Shown here piece after piece: positions 24,094-34,658 of a stretch of 64,000 nucleotides of DNA. Made by a program: the position numbers and the translations under genes. Source of the DNA: Rotaria sordida. Taxonomy: Eukaryota; Rotifera; Eurotatoria; Philodinida; Philodinidae. The stretch is from the NCBI GenBank assembly GCA_905250125.1, contig CAJNOL010000107.1:121869-185868 (forward strand), given 5' to 3'. The notes beneath the pieces are model-generated. The model was not told where the DNA came from, searched no databases, and worked only from the letters and a program-made list of their open reading frames with translations. Each line of letters begins with the position of its first letter. The stretch's first letter is position 1.

Positions 24094-27000
24094 CTAATAA
24101 GTTCTAGTCAATAAATGTGTTTCCTCTATACTTTTTTTTACTTGATATACAAAAATTCTAACGGAATGATCTTTAAAATCTTCAATAATTAATTTATTAT
24201 TTTCAACTATATATTCTTCATCATTATTAAGCCATTCATACCATCGTCCATTACGTGGAATGTTTAATATTTCATATTTTTCATATGTTATTGGTGCCCA
24301 ATTACAAATAATAATAACATGATCACCTTGATTATGTATATCATAAATAGGTGGATTCCATCGATGCCAAGCTAATATTAAATCACATTCATCTTCAAAT
24401 ATAAATTCTAAATTTGGACTTGTTAAAGCTAAATTTAATTTTCGTAAATTAATAACATCTTTATAATATTGTAATTGTTTTTTATTAATAGCATTTGAAT
24501 TATCATCTCGATCTTCAATTAATGTCCAATCAATTTTTGCTATACCTGGCGTTTTTTCTTTATATTCACCAATTTCTGCACCCATCCAAATCATCATAAG
24601 ACCAAACGATGTTGCTTGAATTGCAAATGCCATACGTACACGACGAAATGCTTCGTCATCAAATAATTGATATTCTTTGCCTAAAGAGATTAAAAAAAAA
24701 CACAAACAAAAGTAAAAATCAATAACATTGTTTAGATTTTTTTTTGTCTTCTACTTACCAAGATCGACTAATAAACGATTATGATCATGATTTGATTGAT
24801 AATTAACAACATCAGTTATATTTTGATATCCTTGTCGACGAGCATCAATAACATCTTTGAGTTCATCAAGTTTTGGTGGTTCATTGCTCATAGATTCACG
24901 TAGTTTCAAATAAAAACTATCATGCCAAACACCATCCATAGGACCGCCATTAGATATAACATATTCTGGTTTATCAGGTAAATATTCACCAACACAATAA
25001 AATTCTGTTCCAAAGCCACTAAAAAGAAAAAAAACAAATAATGAAAAAGAATTTTATTTAGTGAAATAGAAAATATTATTTTGTCACCGTTCTCGAGCTT
25101 GTTGTTTTATTTGTTGTACGAGAATTTTAAGAAATTTATCATTAGCTATTTGAGTTGCTGCATCAAAACGTATGCCTAGCAAAAAAAAAGAAAAACAAAA
25201 AAAAAACTTTTATTTAATCTATGTTGATATGAATTTAATAACATACCGTCAATATGAAATTCATCAATAAAATATCTAATAGATTCACGAATATATTTTC
25301 TTGCTGGCCAAAGCTTATATTTTTCATCATATTTTTCATAATCCCATTCCTTCGTTTTTTTCAATAAAAGAAAATTTAGTAATTAAATGATAATAATACT
25401 AACTTACTGGTCCCCAACACCAAACTGGATCTTTTGGGTCATGAAGAAACCTATTTTAAAATCAAATTTAGAAACATTTTAAATAATTAACTAAGCTTAT
25501 TTACCAATAATCATGATCAATTGCTGTATATGGTGCAGAGACATCACACTGAAAATAATTAAAATATGATTTATTTAATTATAAAATTTTATTTTCTAAC
25601 TTCTTAATTTAATAAGAATTTTGAAATTATTTGAAAGTTTTGTTTTAAAATTTGATAGAAAAATCTATTACTGATTTTTTTTTACTCTTCACAATATTTA
25701 TCCAATTATGTAACGGATGTTTCAGAATAAATTGCACAAAATTTTGATGACTTTTTTTCTTGTTTCCTAAACATAAAAAATTTTCTCTATAGACCAAACG
25801 ATATAGAATTTCACTCTATACAAAACTGTCGATTTTATTTTTCAAACAAGTCTAACCATATCAACACTAAATTTAAAACATTCACGTTTACTCATTCAAT
25901 CAACTATGATTTCCTATTCTCTTCTGATGCTTATTGATATTTGTAAAACTTTTACTTATCGAGTCCATCGGATTCGGAATCAACCTGACGGACTCTATTT
26001 ATCGACCTATTCACATTTTTTATTTCGAAAATTGTTTCTCCCAAATATTTCTTCTAAAACTCTGAAACAACCATCTAAAGATGAAAAATTTTAGAGGAAA
26101 TTTTGTAATATAAATTAAAAAATTGTTGTGAATTTTTTGTTTTCTTGTTCATCGAAATTGAATGATTAAGTAGATATCCTTCTTCCTGTTAATTTTGGTG
26201 TTAATTAGAGAAAGTTGTTTGAGAAATAAATTTCGACAATTTTGTAGAGCTTGAAATTCTCTATTTTTAGACATAAGAGAAAATTCATTTTTTATGATTA
26301 AGAAAAGAGAGCAAAATGCATTGAAATTTTGTACAATTTTTCTTGGAACACCCATTATATTCAACAAGAATGGAAAGAAATTGCGATGATATATTTCTTC
26401 AAACAATTAGATAGAACAAAATTAAATTGATTTAAATAATATGTAAAGATTTTATATACAATCGACAGATTTTAGGATATGTATATATATTCAATAGAAA
26501 AGAAAAAATAATAAACCCTGCTAAAATCTGTTTATTAGAAAACTATATAATGCTCTTTGCCATAACTTTAGACGTTATTTTAGTCAATCTTGAAAATAAA
26601 CCTCTATCTTGTCTAAGAATTATAAAAAAAAATGATTAAGATTTGTTCTTTCGTAAAACTTTTTTTTATCATATCTAAAGATTCGTAAGAGATATCTTTT
26701 CACTTACATGATTATAAACACCATCCATAATAACTCGAATTCCATTTTTATGAAATGTATCAATCATTTCTTTCAACTCAGCTGTTGTACCATATGTACT
26801 TTGAATTGCAAAATGATATCTTGGTGTATAACCCCATCCAACTTGTCCAGGAAATTCTTTGACTGGCATCATTTCCACTAAAATAAAAAAAGAAAAATTA
26901 ATAGTAGCTTACGAGAGAATGTACCCAAGTGTTCGATTACTTTTCGATCGAGATTGTATTTAGATGGTAGATTATGGTAAGCAGCGTGAAAGCCTAAGAT

Positions 27001-27807
27001 AGTTCGATTATCTGAATCTTTGTTGTTGAGATATCGAATTTTTACTGTATTTTTTGACCGAAATCTGTCATCCTCTTCAGATCATCATGAAAATCGAGTT
27101 TTGACTTGAAATTTTGCATATACAAAATTGTCCACGATACTAGTTCACTGATTTTAGTGCTTCGCATCCGAAGATATCAATATACGAAGAATGATTGCTT
27201 TTTTGTATTAGAAAGCTTTTATCATTCATGTCTTAAAATACGGCATACAAACATCAGTGAAACTTTCGCAATGAACTAGTATTATTGAGAGTTTTATTTA
27301 CGTGAAGTTTCAAGTCGAAAACCAATTTTCATAGTGATCTAAGAAACACCCCAGATAGAACTCATCGGATTGGTCTCGAGTTCGATCTCGACTTGGGTTT
27401 GAAAATTTTGGATCCGACAGGCTCTTACTATAAGTCTCGTTTAAAAAATCAAGTAAAAACTGGATATGTCAAAAATAAAAGCTCAGACAACGGAACCATC
27501 TTAGGTTTTGATACTACTCATCATAGGTTATCATCTTAGTACAGTCTCAATTAAAAAGCAATTGAACACTTAAGTACGGTTAGTCATTAATCTTTTTTTT
27601 AATTCTGCTCACCAGCTGTAATACCCAATTGAACAAAATAATTCATTCTAGCTGTTANNNNNNNNNNATTTATTTATTTATTTTTATAGAAAAAGAAAAA
27701 AGCATAATCTTCGAAATACATACAAACATTCGTGCATTGGCATTTTTCAATCGAAGACCAACTTTTTTATTGTAAGGTGCAAAAAGTTCAAAAGTATAAG
27801 GAGCCAT
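24094..27807 (-). CDS. GH13 alpha-glucan enzyme, branching-enzyme-like; interrupted by assembly gap
   Basis: Exons on the minus strand: 27724-27807 (start, MAPYTFELFAPYNKKVGLRL), a partial exon 27613-27657 cut by the N run, then 26708-26877, 25505-25548, 25408-25450, 25247-25349, 25088-25175, 24759-25018 and 24094-24680. All four GH13 motifs are present: VIMDGVYNH, GIRFDAATQ (catalytic Asp), FYCVGEYLPD (catalytic Glu) and YQSNHDHNR. The N-terminal block resembles the beta-sandwich domain preceding bacterial alpha-glucan branching and related GH13 enzymes; the last exon gives the beta-rich C-domain. The likely substrate is glycogen or another alpha-1,4-glucan. About 474 residues are visible; the rest of the N-terminal domain is missing at the gap. 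Family style looks bacterial rather than like animal GBE1, suggesting old gene transfer followed by intron gain; this is inference. Confidence 0.88.
27075..27345. repeat. Foldback element in GH13 intron
   Basis: The left arm (about 27075-27155) and right arm (about 27265-27345) are imperfect inverted repeats. Shared blocks, after reversing the right arm, include agatca..atgaaaat, gttttgacttgaaa versus gttttcgacttgaaa, and atactagttca. Arms are about 75% alike by eye. The element lies in the intron that follows the gap-cut exon. Confidence 0.6.
27658..27667. other. Assembly gap (10 N)
   Basis: A run of ten N interrupts the sequence inside the GH13 gene. Immediately left of it, on the minus strand, an exon runs straight into the gap without an acceptor site, so the gap cuts a coding exon. 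The real missing length is unknown. Confidence 0.98.
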
Positions 27808-30236
27808 TGAAATAAATTCTCAAATAGGTTATGAGCTGTCGCTGCACAAAAGTTCGGCGTTTTATACTGTTGTGTCGATTAGATTTGCCTCTCGGTATGC
27901 GAGTGCAGATAATAAGTGGAGAATACATAGTATATATATCACGTGCAAGAATCAACGTGAGGGCATTGAGTGCGTGCAGAGCAATGATTCTGTGTCATAC
28001 CATAATAAGTACAGACTAGAACAGCAGTTACGTTAAAAAATACAAACCTTGCATTTCACGTAAGAGAAGAAAATGCACTTTTGTAAGGAATAATAAAAAT
28101 AAACCTTACATACTCAAGTTATCAAATACAACACACGTCGATATATCATTGTTTGCTGAGACTGAGGAGCTGAGTATGAAAAAGGACAAAAGAACGTTGA
28201 TAAAGCACTCACAAGACTGTATAGATGCAAATATTTTGTACGTTTATCAATAGACAAAAAAGGTTATCTTATTCTGACTTAACTGTTGTCTTTGTAAAGA
28301 AGTAATGACTAAATATAGGAAAAATTCATATCTGAATAGTTGTAGTTTTTAACGTACAACTGTTGAAAGAAAAAAAGATAATAGGCGAGCAGTGAGGTCT
28401 TCATTTAAAAAACAAAAGAAGATGATCAAAAGCCCAAAGAAGATGATGATAGAAACTATAATTTATATTTTTTAAATGATTTTAGCAGATGTTGACAGAC
28501 CCAGTACCCAATTACATTTTCAATTTTTTAAGTATTATATAAGGATATTGTTGATTATCAAATCTTACACATCTACCTTGACGTATATATCTGTTACTTA
28601 ATGAAAATTAAACGAGTTATATTATCGATAGATAGATCATGAAAAACACTTCAAAAACCAATATAACAATTATTTATCCAAAATTTAAGAAAACAAATTC
28701 TTGTTGAAATATCATTAAAATATGACATGAGCATTAAGTATAAACCATTCTATGCACTGAATTAGAATTTAATTATTCTGACAATTACATCAATCGATAG
28801 AGCTTTTCACAAGCTACAAAGTCATGTATAATTTGTCAAGAAACAAAAGCTGTGAGCATGTTTGAAGTCAAGAAAGTTGTATTCAAATAGGTAAAGGCAA
28901 CATCTTTTGACCAATTTTCAGCGATTTCTGTGATAATAATCATCTTTTCAGTCAAAACAAATAACATATAAAAAATGACATCGATCTACGTATGTTTCAA
29001 TTTTCTGTTTGACGACTTTTATTTGTTAATCTATTTTTTGCAACAGCTCTGAGGAGAATGTCCATGTCTCTAATTTTGATCCCAAATGAAGATCATCAGA
29101 AAAGTTTGAAATATACATGTAGCGATGCCGTTATTCATACTGATTCCAAAGATGATTATTATGGCAGAAATCATTGAACATCGGCCAAACAATACCGTTT
29201 TTTTTGCCTACTCGAACAAAATATTATTGACTACAAACATATTCGCAACTTTTTTCCTGATAAATTATACATAGATTTGTAGTCCATGAAAAGCTCTATC
29301 AATTTGTATAAAATTCAGAGTGAGTAAACTCTAATTCGATATATAAATTGGTCAATAATCGATGCTAGCACCATACGTTAATAGTATTCAACAAGAACTT
29401 GTTATTTTAAATTTTGGATAAATGGTTGTTACATTGGTTTTTGAAGTATTTTTTACAATCTATGTTTCGATGATAAAATTCGGTTAGTTTACATTAAGTA
29501 GTAGTAAGGAAAGATTTGACAATCAAAGATTCTCCTATGTAACACTTAGAAAATTGAAGACGTAATAGGGTGTTGGGCCTTTAAACATCTACTTAAATCA
29601 TTTAAACAACAATCATGAAACATATATAAAAAAAGAGAATGGGGTAACCGCACATTTTTACAAGAAAAAAACGATATTTGAGAACAGGAGCAATGCTTGG
29701 CCTAAGATCTCGTCGTTATTCCGTTAACAACTTAAGTCATGCTAACATGTGTTGATTTATCTCTGATTAAAAATGGTTGCAAAGAAGAAAAAGATCACCT
29801 TTGTACGGTCGAAAAGCGACTTCAACAGAGAACAAAGATTACAAAAACAAAAGAAAATGAAAACTTCTCAATAATGAACGCTTTTGGACGATCCCAATAG
29901 TGAACACATTAAGGAGGTTTTATTGTATATTAAAAATAAGTTTTATATTTCTATTCCATAGATTCTCTATGAATCCATCATTCAATTTCATTGTATATAT
30001 ATATTATTTTTCTTTCTTAGAGGTGCGTTTTTATTATTTTTTAGAAAACAAACGAGAGAAAAGAGTGTGCGTTGTAAAAAAAACACAAACAGGAGAACAG
30101 TCATGAATATTTTTTCATCCCAACCACAAAATAGCCTATTAGAAAAGTTTGATCACCTACAAAGAAGAGTAATTATTAGAAGGACAACGAACAATAGTCT
30201 CATTGGAAAAAAACTGTCAATGAATGGATTGTACAT
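27808..30236. other. Intergenic region with large foldback
   Basis: Lies between the start of the GH13 gene and the end of the VDAC gene. The foldback element at 28597-29501 is annotated separately. Two overlapping plus-strand frames at 29900-30336 run over the VDAC last exon in antisense and are not credible. The part next to 27808 should hold the GH13 promoter. Confidence 0.45.
28597..29501. repeat. Long foldback element, arms about 360 bp
   Basis: The left arm (about 28597-28970) and right arm (about 29140-29501) are inverted copies, roughly 75-80% alike by eye. Landmarks kept in both are cttcaaaaaccaat, atttatccaaaatttaa, attcttgttgaa-type sequence, gatagagcttttca, tgtataattt and ataataatcatctt. 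The outermost bases cttaatg / cattaag mark the ends. There is no transposase frame. This is a large non-autonomous inverted-repeat transposon, or a candidate source of long double-stranded RNA if transcribed. Confidence 0.75.
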
Positions 30237-33200
30237 TTATCCATCAAGTTCAAGTCCAAAACCCACTTTATGTCCACCAGCATTCAAATTTCGAGCTTCG
30301 AATAATGCCGATAAAGTTAATTTGACACCTAATTAATTAAATTATATAGAAAAATTTAATAGAAAAGATAAAAACCTATACCTGGTCGTAAAAATTGTTG
30401 AAAGGAAAGACCAACTTGACAAATATTATTTACTTTTGCACCAACTACAGTTTGAGAATCAAGTTGATATTTTGATGCAAATGCAAATCGTGTTTGATTT
30501 GAACCAGCTGTCCAAGCTAATTGTACACCAGTTTCAAGTCGATCATTGACACGTTGATAAACACTACCACCAACTTCATTACCATCATTCCTATTAAATA
30601 AAATATCATTAAAAAAAAATGATTTACTGTATGTTGTAAAATATATTTCGTTATGTTAGTTGTGTTCGAACCAAGAAAGAGAACATAAAATTTATATTTA
30701 TATTGACATTTATGAAGTGTTAATTTATTACTCTTTCTAAAGGTAAGAAATGTACTTTATTATTTACACTTTTATTTTTAATGTGTCGTTTTTTTTTTCA
30801 TTGATAGAAATTTTTAACGAATGTTTTTTGCTGTGAACTATCTTTCATTTATTAAAATAAAAATTAAACGAGTGTATAGTCATTGTAATTTAGTTTTATG
30901 TTGATGAATGAAGATAACAGAATACAGATACTTAAAACATATCAAATGTAAATATATGTCAAACTTGAAACTAAAACTCAATTATTGGACAAAGATATTT
31001 AGGTATTTTGAAGTTGGCACAGAAAGGCACATGCAGAGTGTTTCTCTAAAATGTTTGAATATCTCATCTAAGTACCTGAATAATTGAATATCTCAAAAGG
31101 TCTTTAATAATTAAATTCAAGTTTCAGATTTAACACAAATACAAAAGTAGTGTCCTCTGTAAAGAAAACTCTACTGAATATAGCCAACACAGTTTTTACT
31201 TGAGCAAATAGTCATGATCATTTACATACGATTAATTCATCCTAACAAGTTTAGTGAAGGTTCTTTTCGAATAATTATTGATTGAAAACTTCATCGGCTC
31301 AGTTGCAATACTCTAGACATTGATTAGAAGCGGCCTTAGGCGACCAAATTCTGTTGAATATCACCAACAAAAAAAAAATCTGATAAATTCATGAAGTCAT
31401 AGGAAAGGATGAGCTCTATATTTGTCATGAATGAAAAGGTTGAAATTATTTGAAACAAATAATCATCAAGCGAAGAACTTGTATTGGTTGAAATTTGACT
31501 TAGTAGAGTATCGTGAAAACATTCTTTAGTATCTTTTCTTAGAGCAAACAGACAAATATTGTTATTTTAAAAAAACGCTGTTAGCGCAATCCCTTGCGGA
31601 ATTAAAAATGTGAAACACGATGAATCTATTGTTACTAATTAAATAGAAATCCTTTTGTTCCGTTCCTTTGCGACTTATTTGTAGTTAACCGTTTATCTGA
31701 TCTTTTACAACTACCGCTTCTCTATCACGGTCTGTGATGGGTACCAGGGTTCTCTATCACGGCCTGTGATGGGTACCCTGGATTCTCTGTCACGGTCTGT
31801 GATGGGTACCCTGAATTCTCTGTCACGGTCTGTGATGGGTACCCTGGATTCTTTGTCACGGTCTGTAATGGGTACCAAGGTTCTCTGTCACGGTCTGTGA
31901 TGGGTACCCTGGATTCTCTGTCACGATCTGTGATGGGTACCAAGGCTCTCTGTCACGGTCTGTGATGGGTACCCGGGTTCTCTGTCACGGTCTGTGGGGG
32001 GAGTGGGTCCAAATTTCTACCCCTAAACACTTCAACACTCCTTTCAGATCGTGTTTCACAAAATGTAGGGAACATAGAAATACTACAAACGGCTAAACCC
32101 TAATATTATACCGATTTCTGTCTTATACTTTTTATCAACAAAGCAAAAGATTATCAATTAGTGCTTAAAGTATCACAGTTGATAAGAATGTCTGATAGTA
32201 TATCCATACAGATGATTTTATTATATTGAAGTTGAATGTATTATAATTATTATATTCATATGTTATTCAACGCGTCGAGCATTATATTATTTTCAAATGC
32301 TTCATTTTAACGAATAGGATCTATTAAGCAAAACAATTCTAATTATTCCATTGGAATACTGTACCCAAGATGAAGAAATTTCTATGATCGTATATCCTAC
32401 ATTTGCTGAAGAATAAATTTAATTACATCTATTCTGTAGACTTTTATCCAAAATCACCACTACTTATTATAAGCCCGAAGTATAATCGAATATTTTCATA
32501 GACAGTTACAACTTTAAGGAATTTTTATTATAAACACTTCTCCGCGAAGCTTCTTTAAAGCTAAAATATGAACTCTCATATCTTATTTAGCTTGATTATA
32601 CTAATACAATTTATGTAAAATACAAAAATTTCTAAAAAGCATCAATTGTTTTTCAAGAATAATTGATCGTCAGAGAATGGGACTATCCTATTTATTTTGT
32701 GCATTTTAAATAGATCTCTTTTTCTTTTACTGCCCTCACAGAGGCATAATTTTTAATTTGCCCTGTTACTATTCATTCGTTATTTATATCCTTTTTTTTC
32801 TTTATGTACTTTATTTCATTATTATTCTAATCATTGAGCTAACTGACGAATAAGCCTGTTGCATGCTTTTATTATTTCTATAATAGGTTTCAACGCATTA
32901 TTATGCATCTCGATAAACTTAGAAATACTAATATTACTTATTTCCGAAAGTTAGAACTTGATCAGTTCATGTTTGTCGTATAGGTCAAATGACGATTGGA
33001 GCAAATCAATACATCACTATCTATCATGATATAATCATTTATCTGCATTTAAGTCGGAAACTGCAACTATTAACAACATTCAAAAACCTATTCCAGTTAT
33101 TTAAATTTTAAGCAAGACTTTGGAATGTAGTAGAACAAGCTATGCGTTGCTACGAAATTTTTTGTACCTAACGATCGGTGACCACAGTTGGTAAGGTTTG

Positions 33201-34658
33201 TATGGGAAATGAGGAGAGAGTCGGAAAATTTCCACTCATTGTTTTCCTTGAAAAAGACGGAAACTCAAGTTTATAAGAAAATATTCCATGGTTTCCAGCA
33301 AATTATCTTATAAACCAGAAGATGATCTCAGACACTGCTAGTCGTCGACTAAATAAATCAAAAAAAACGAGATACCGAAACCACTAGGAAAAAAAGTTAC
33401 CTGGACCGAAACTAAAAAACTTCGTTCCGCACATCTGTAATCTTGCCCATAGAATGTTCTTTACTGATTTTCAACGAATTCATAGTTTTCTTATCGAAGT
33501 CTTTAACTCTTCAACATCCGAACTATCAATCTAATTCATTTTTATTTTTCTTTTAAAAACCTATTTTCAATGTTATAATCATGTTCACAAGAAAAAAGAA
33601 AATTTCGAACTTACATATTTGCATATAAAGTAAAATCTTTAGCTTTGAAGCCAACAGAAAAATTATTTTTTGTTAATAATGATCGAGCTGTATTAAAAAC
33701 ATATTGATAACCAGCTAACCAACCTTGATGACCGACAACAATGGCACCATTAAGAATTGGACCATTATTATCAAAAGCAACATTTGTTTCAACATGAGCT
33801 CTATCATGTGTATATGTTGTACGAAGTTCAGCTGTTTTCTTCCTAAAATAAAAATATAAATCATTTTAAAATCATATATATATATATATATATATGTATA
33901 TAATTTTTTTAGTTTTCTTGTATTTTATTATTTCCAAAAAAAAACAAAAGAACAAAATAAAAATATTTTTACCAATATCTGTTGTTTCCCGAATGAGAAT
34001 AAGATCCCGTTAGATGTAATTTTTTCAATTGTGTACGCACACGTATCTGAAGTTTGGCACTGTAGCTGTAAATATGTTGTTGAGAAGATAAAACTAACTA
34101 TTTATTTTTATCCATTTAGAATATATTAAACGAAACAAATACCTCTGGGATGTAATATCTAAGGATAATGGACGGGTTTTCATACCAAAATGAATTCTCT
34201 CGTAGCTATTGCTATTGCTATAAAGGTGTGTTTTTTTGATCAATCGAAAAAAAAATTATATACGAAATATTTTTGTTATTTTACCCAGTATTTGGTATGA
34301 GACTTGCATCAAATACAATTTTAAATCCTTCAGCTAATTGATTATCCGCTGTTATTTCACATTTAAGTAAATTATCTGTATTCCATTTTTCCAAAAATGT
34401 TAAACCATATTCAGGAACAACATATTTGGTTTCAAGGCTACCAGATGTTTTTAATGTTTCAGTATTATGTTCGCCAATAACATTAAAATTAACTCCATTA
34501 GCAGTACGAGTTTTAATATCAAGTTTAAATATATTAAAAACTATGAAAAATATTCAAGATAAACATATATTAAATGTAAATAATAAAATCATACAGTAGC
34601 CTTTATTAAAAATATCGGAAACTTGTTTGTTAAGATCAGAAAATTTTGGTGGAGCCAT
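30237..34658 (-). CDS. VDAC: VDAC mitochondrial outer-membrane porin, with possible cassette exons
   Basis: Minus-strand exons: 34595-34658, 34285-34540, (34143-34217 and 33973-34065, possible cassettes), 33615-33842, 30382-30590 and 30237-30328. Without the cassettes the protein is 282 aa, the usual VDAC length, and the joint reads PNTG-KK as in other VDACs; with both it is 338 aa. Family features: start [20 protein letters not shown] (amphipathic N-terminal helix), [58 protein letters not shown], and the eukaryotic porin ending [12 protein letters not shown] then [13 protein letters not shown]. The membrane-facing Glu of the FTEK motif is kept (FLEK). It forms the 19-strand beta-barrel that passes ATP, ADP and anions across the outer membrane. 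One intron (30591-33614) is 3 kb and holds a minisatellite. Confidence 0.96.
31577..31625 (+). repeat. Dispersed repeat family, fragment (copy 3)
   Basis: Reads gctgttagcgcaatccc, then gcggaatt and atgtgaaacacgatg, matching the left end of the copies at 59218 (plus) and 23737 (minus). Only the end is recognisable here. It sits in the long VDAC intron just upstream of the minisatellite. Confidence 0.65.
31720..31997. repeat. Minisatellite, 32-33-bp unit, about 8.5 copies
   Basis: A tandem array in the long VDAC intron. Each unit contains ctctgtcacggtctgtgatg followed by ggtacc and a variable link (ctggatt, caaggtt, cgggtt or agggtt). Units alternate between 32 and 33 bp, so no frame is kept across the array. 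Every unit holds the palindrome GGTACC and a near-palindrome TCAC-ggtct-GTGA. It is clearly more GC-rich than its surroundings. Point differences among units suggest a moderately old array. Confidence 0.93.

Noticed and set aside
30067..30336. Plus-strand frame over the VDAC last exon
   Set aside because: Antisense to a clear VDAC exon.
31725..31943. Minus-strand open frame coding a repeated peptide across the minisatellite
   Set aside because: Units alternate between 32 and 33 bp, so the frame is kept only in part; it lies within a VDAC intron and is a by-product of the array.
31720..31997. Regularly repeated array resembling a CRISPR
   Set aside because: The units are contiguous and near-identical with no unique spacers, and the host is a eukaryote.
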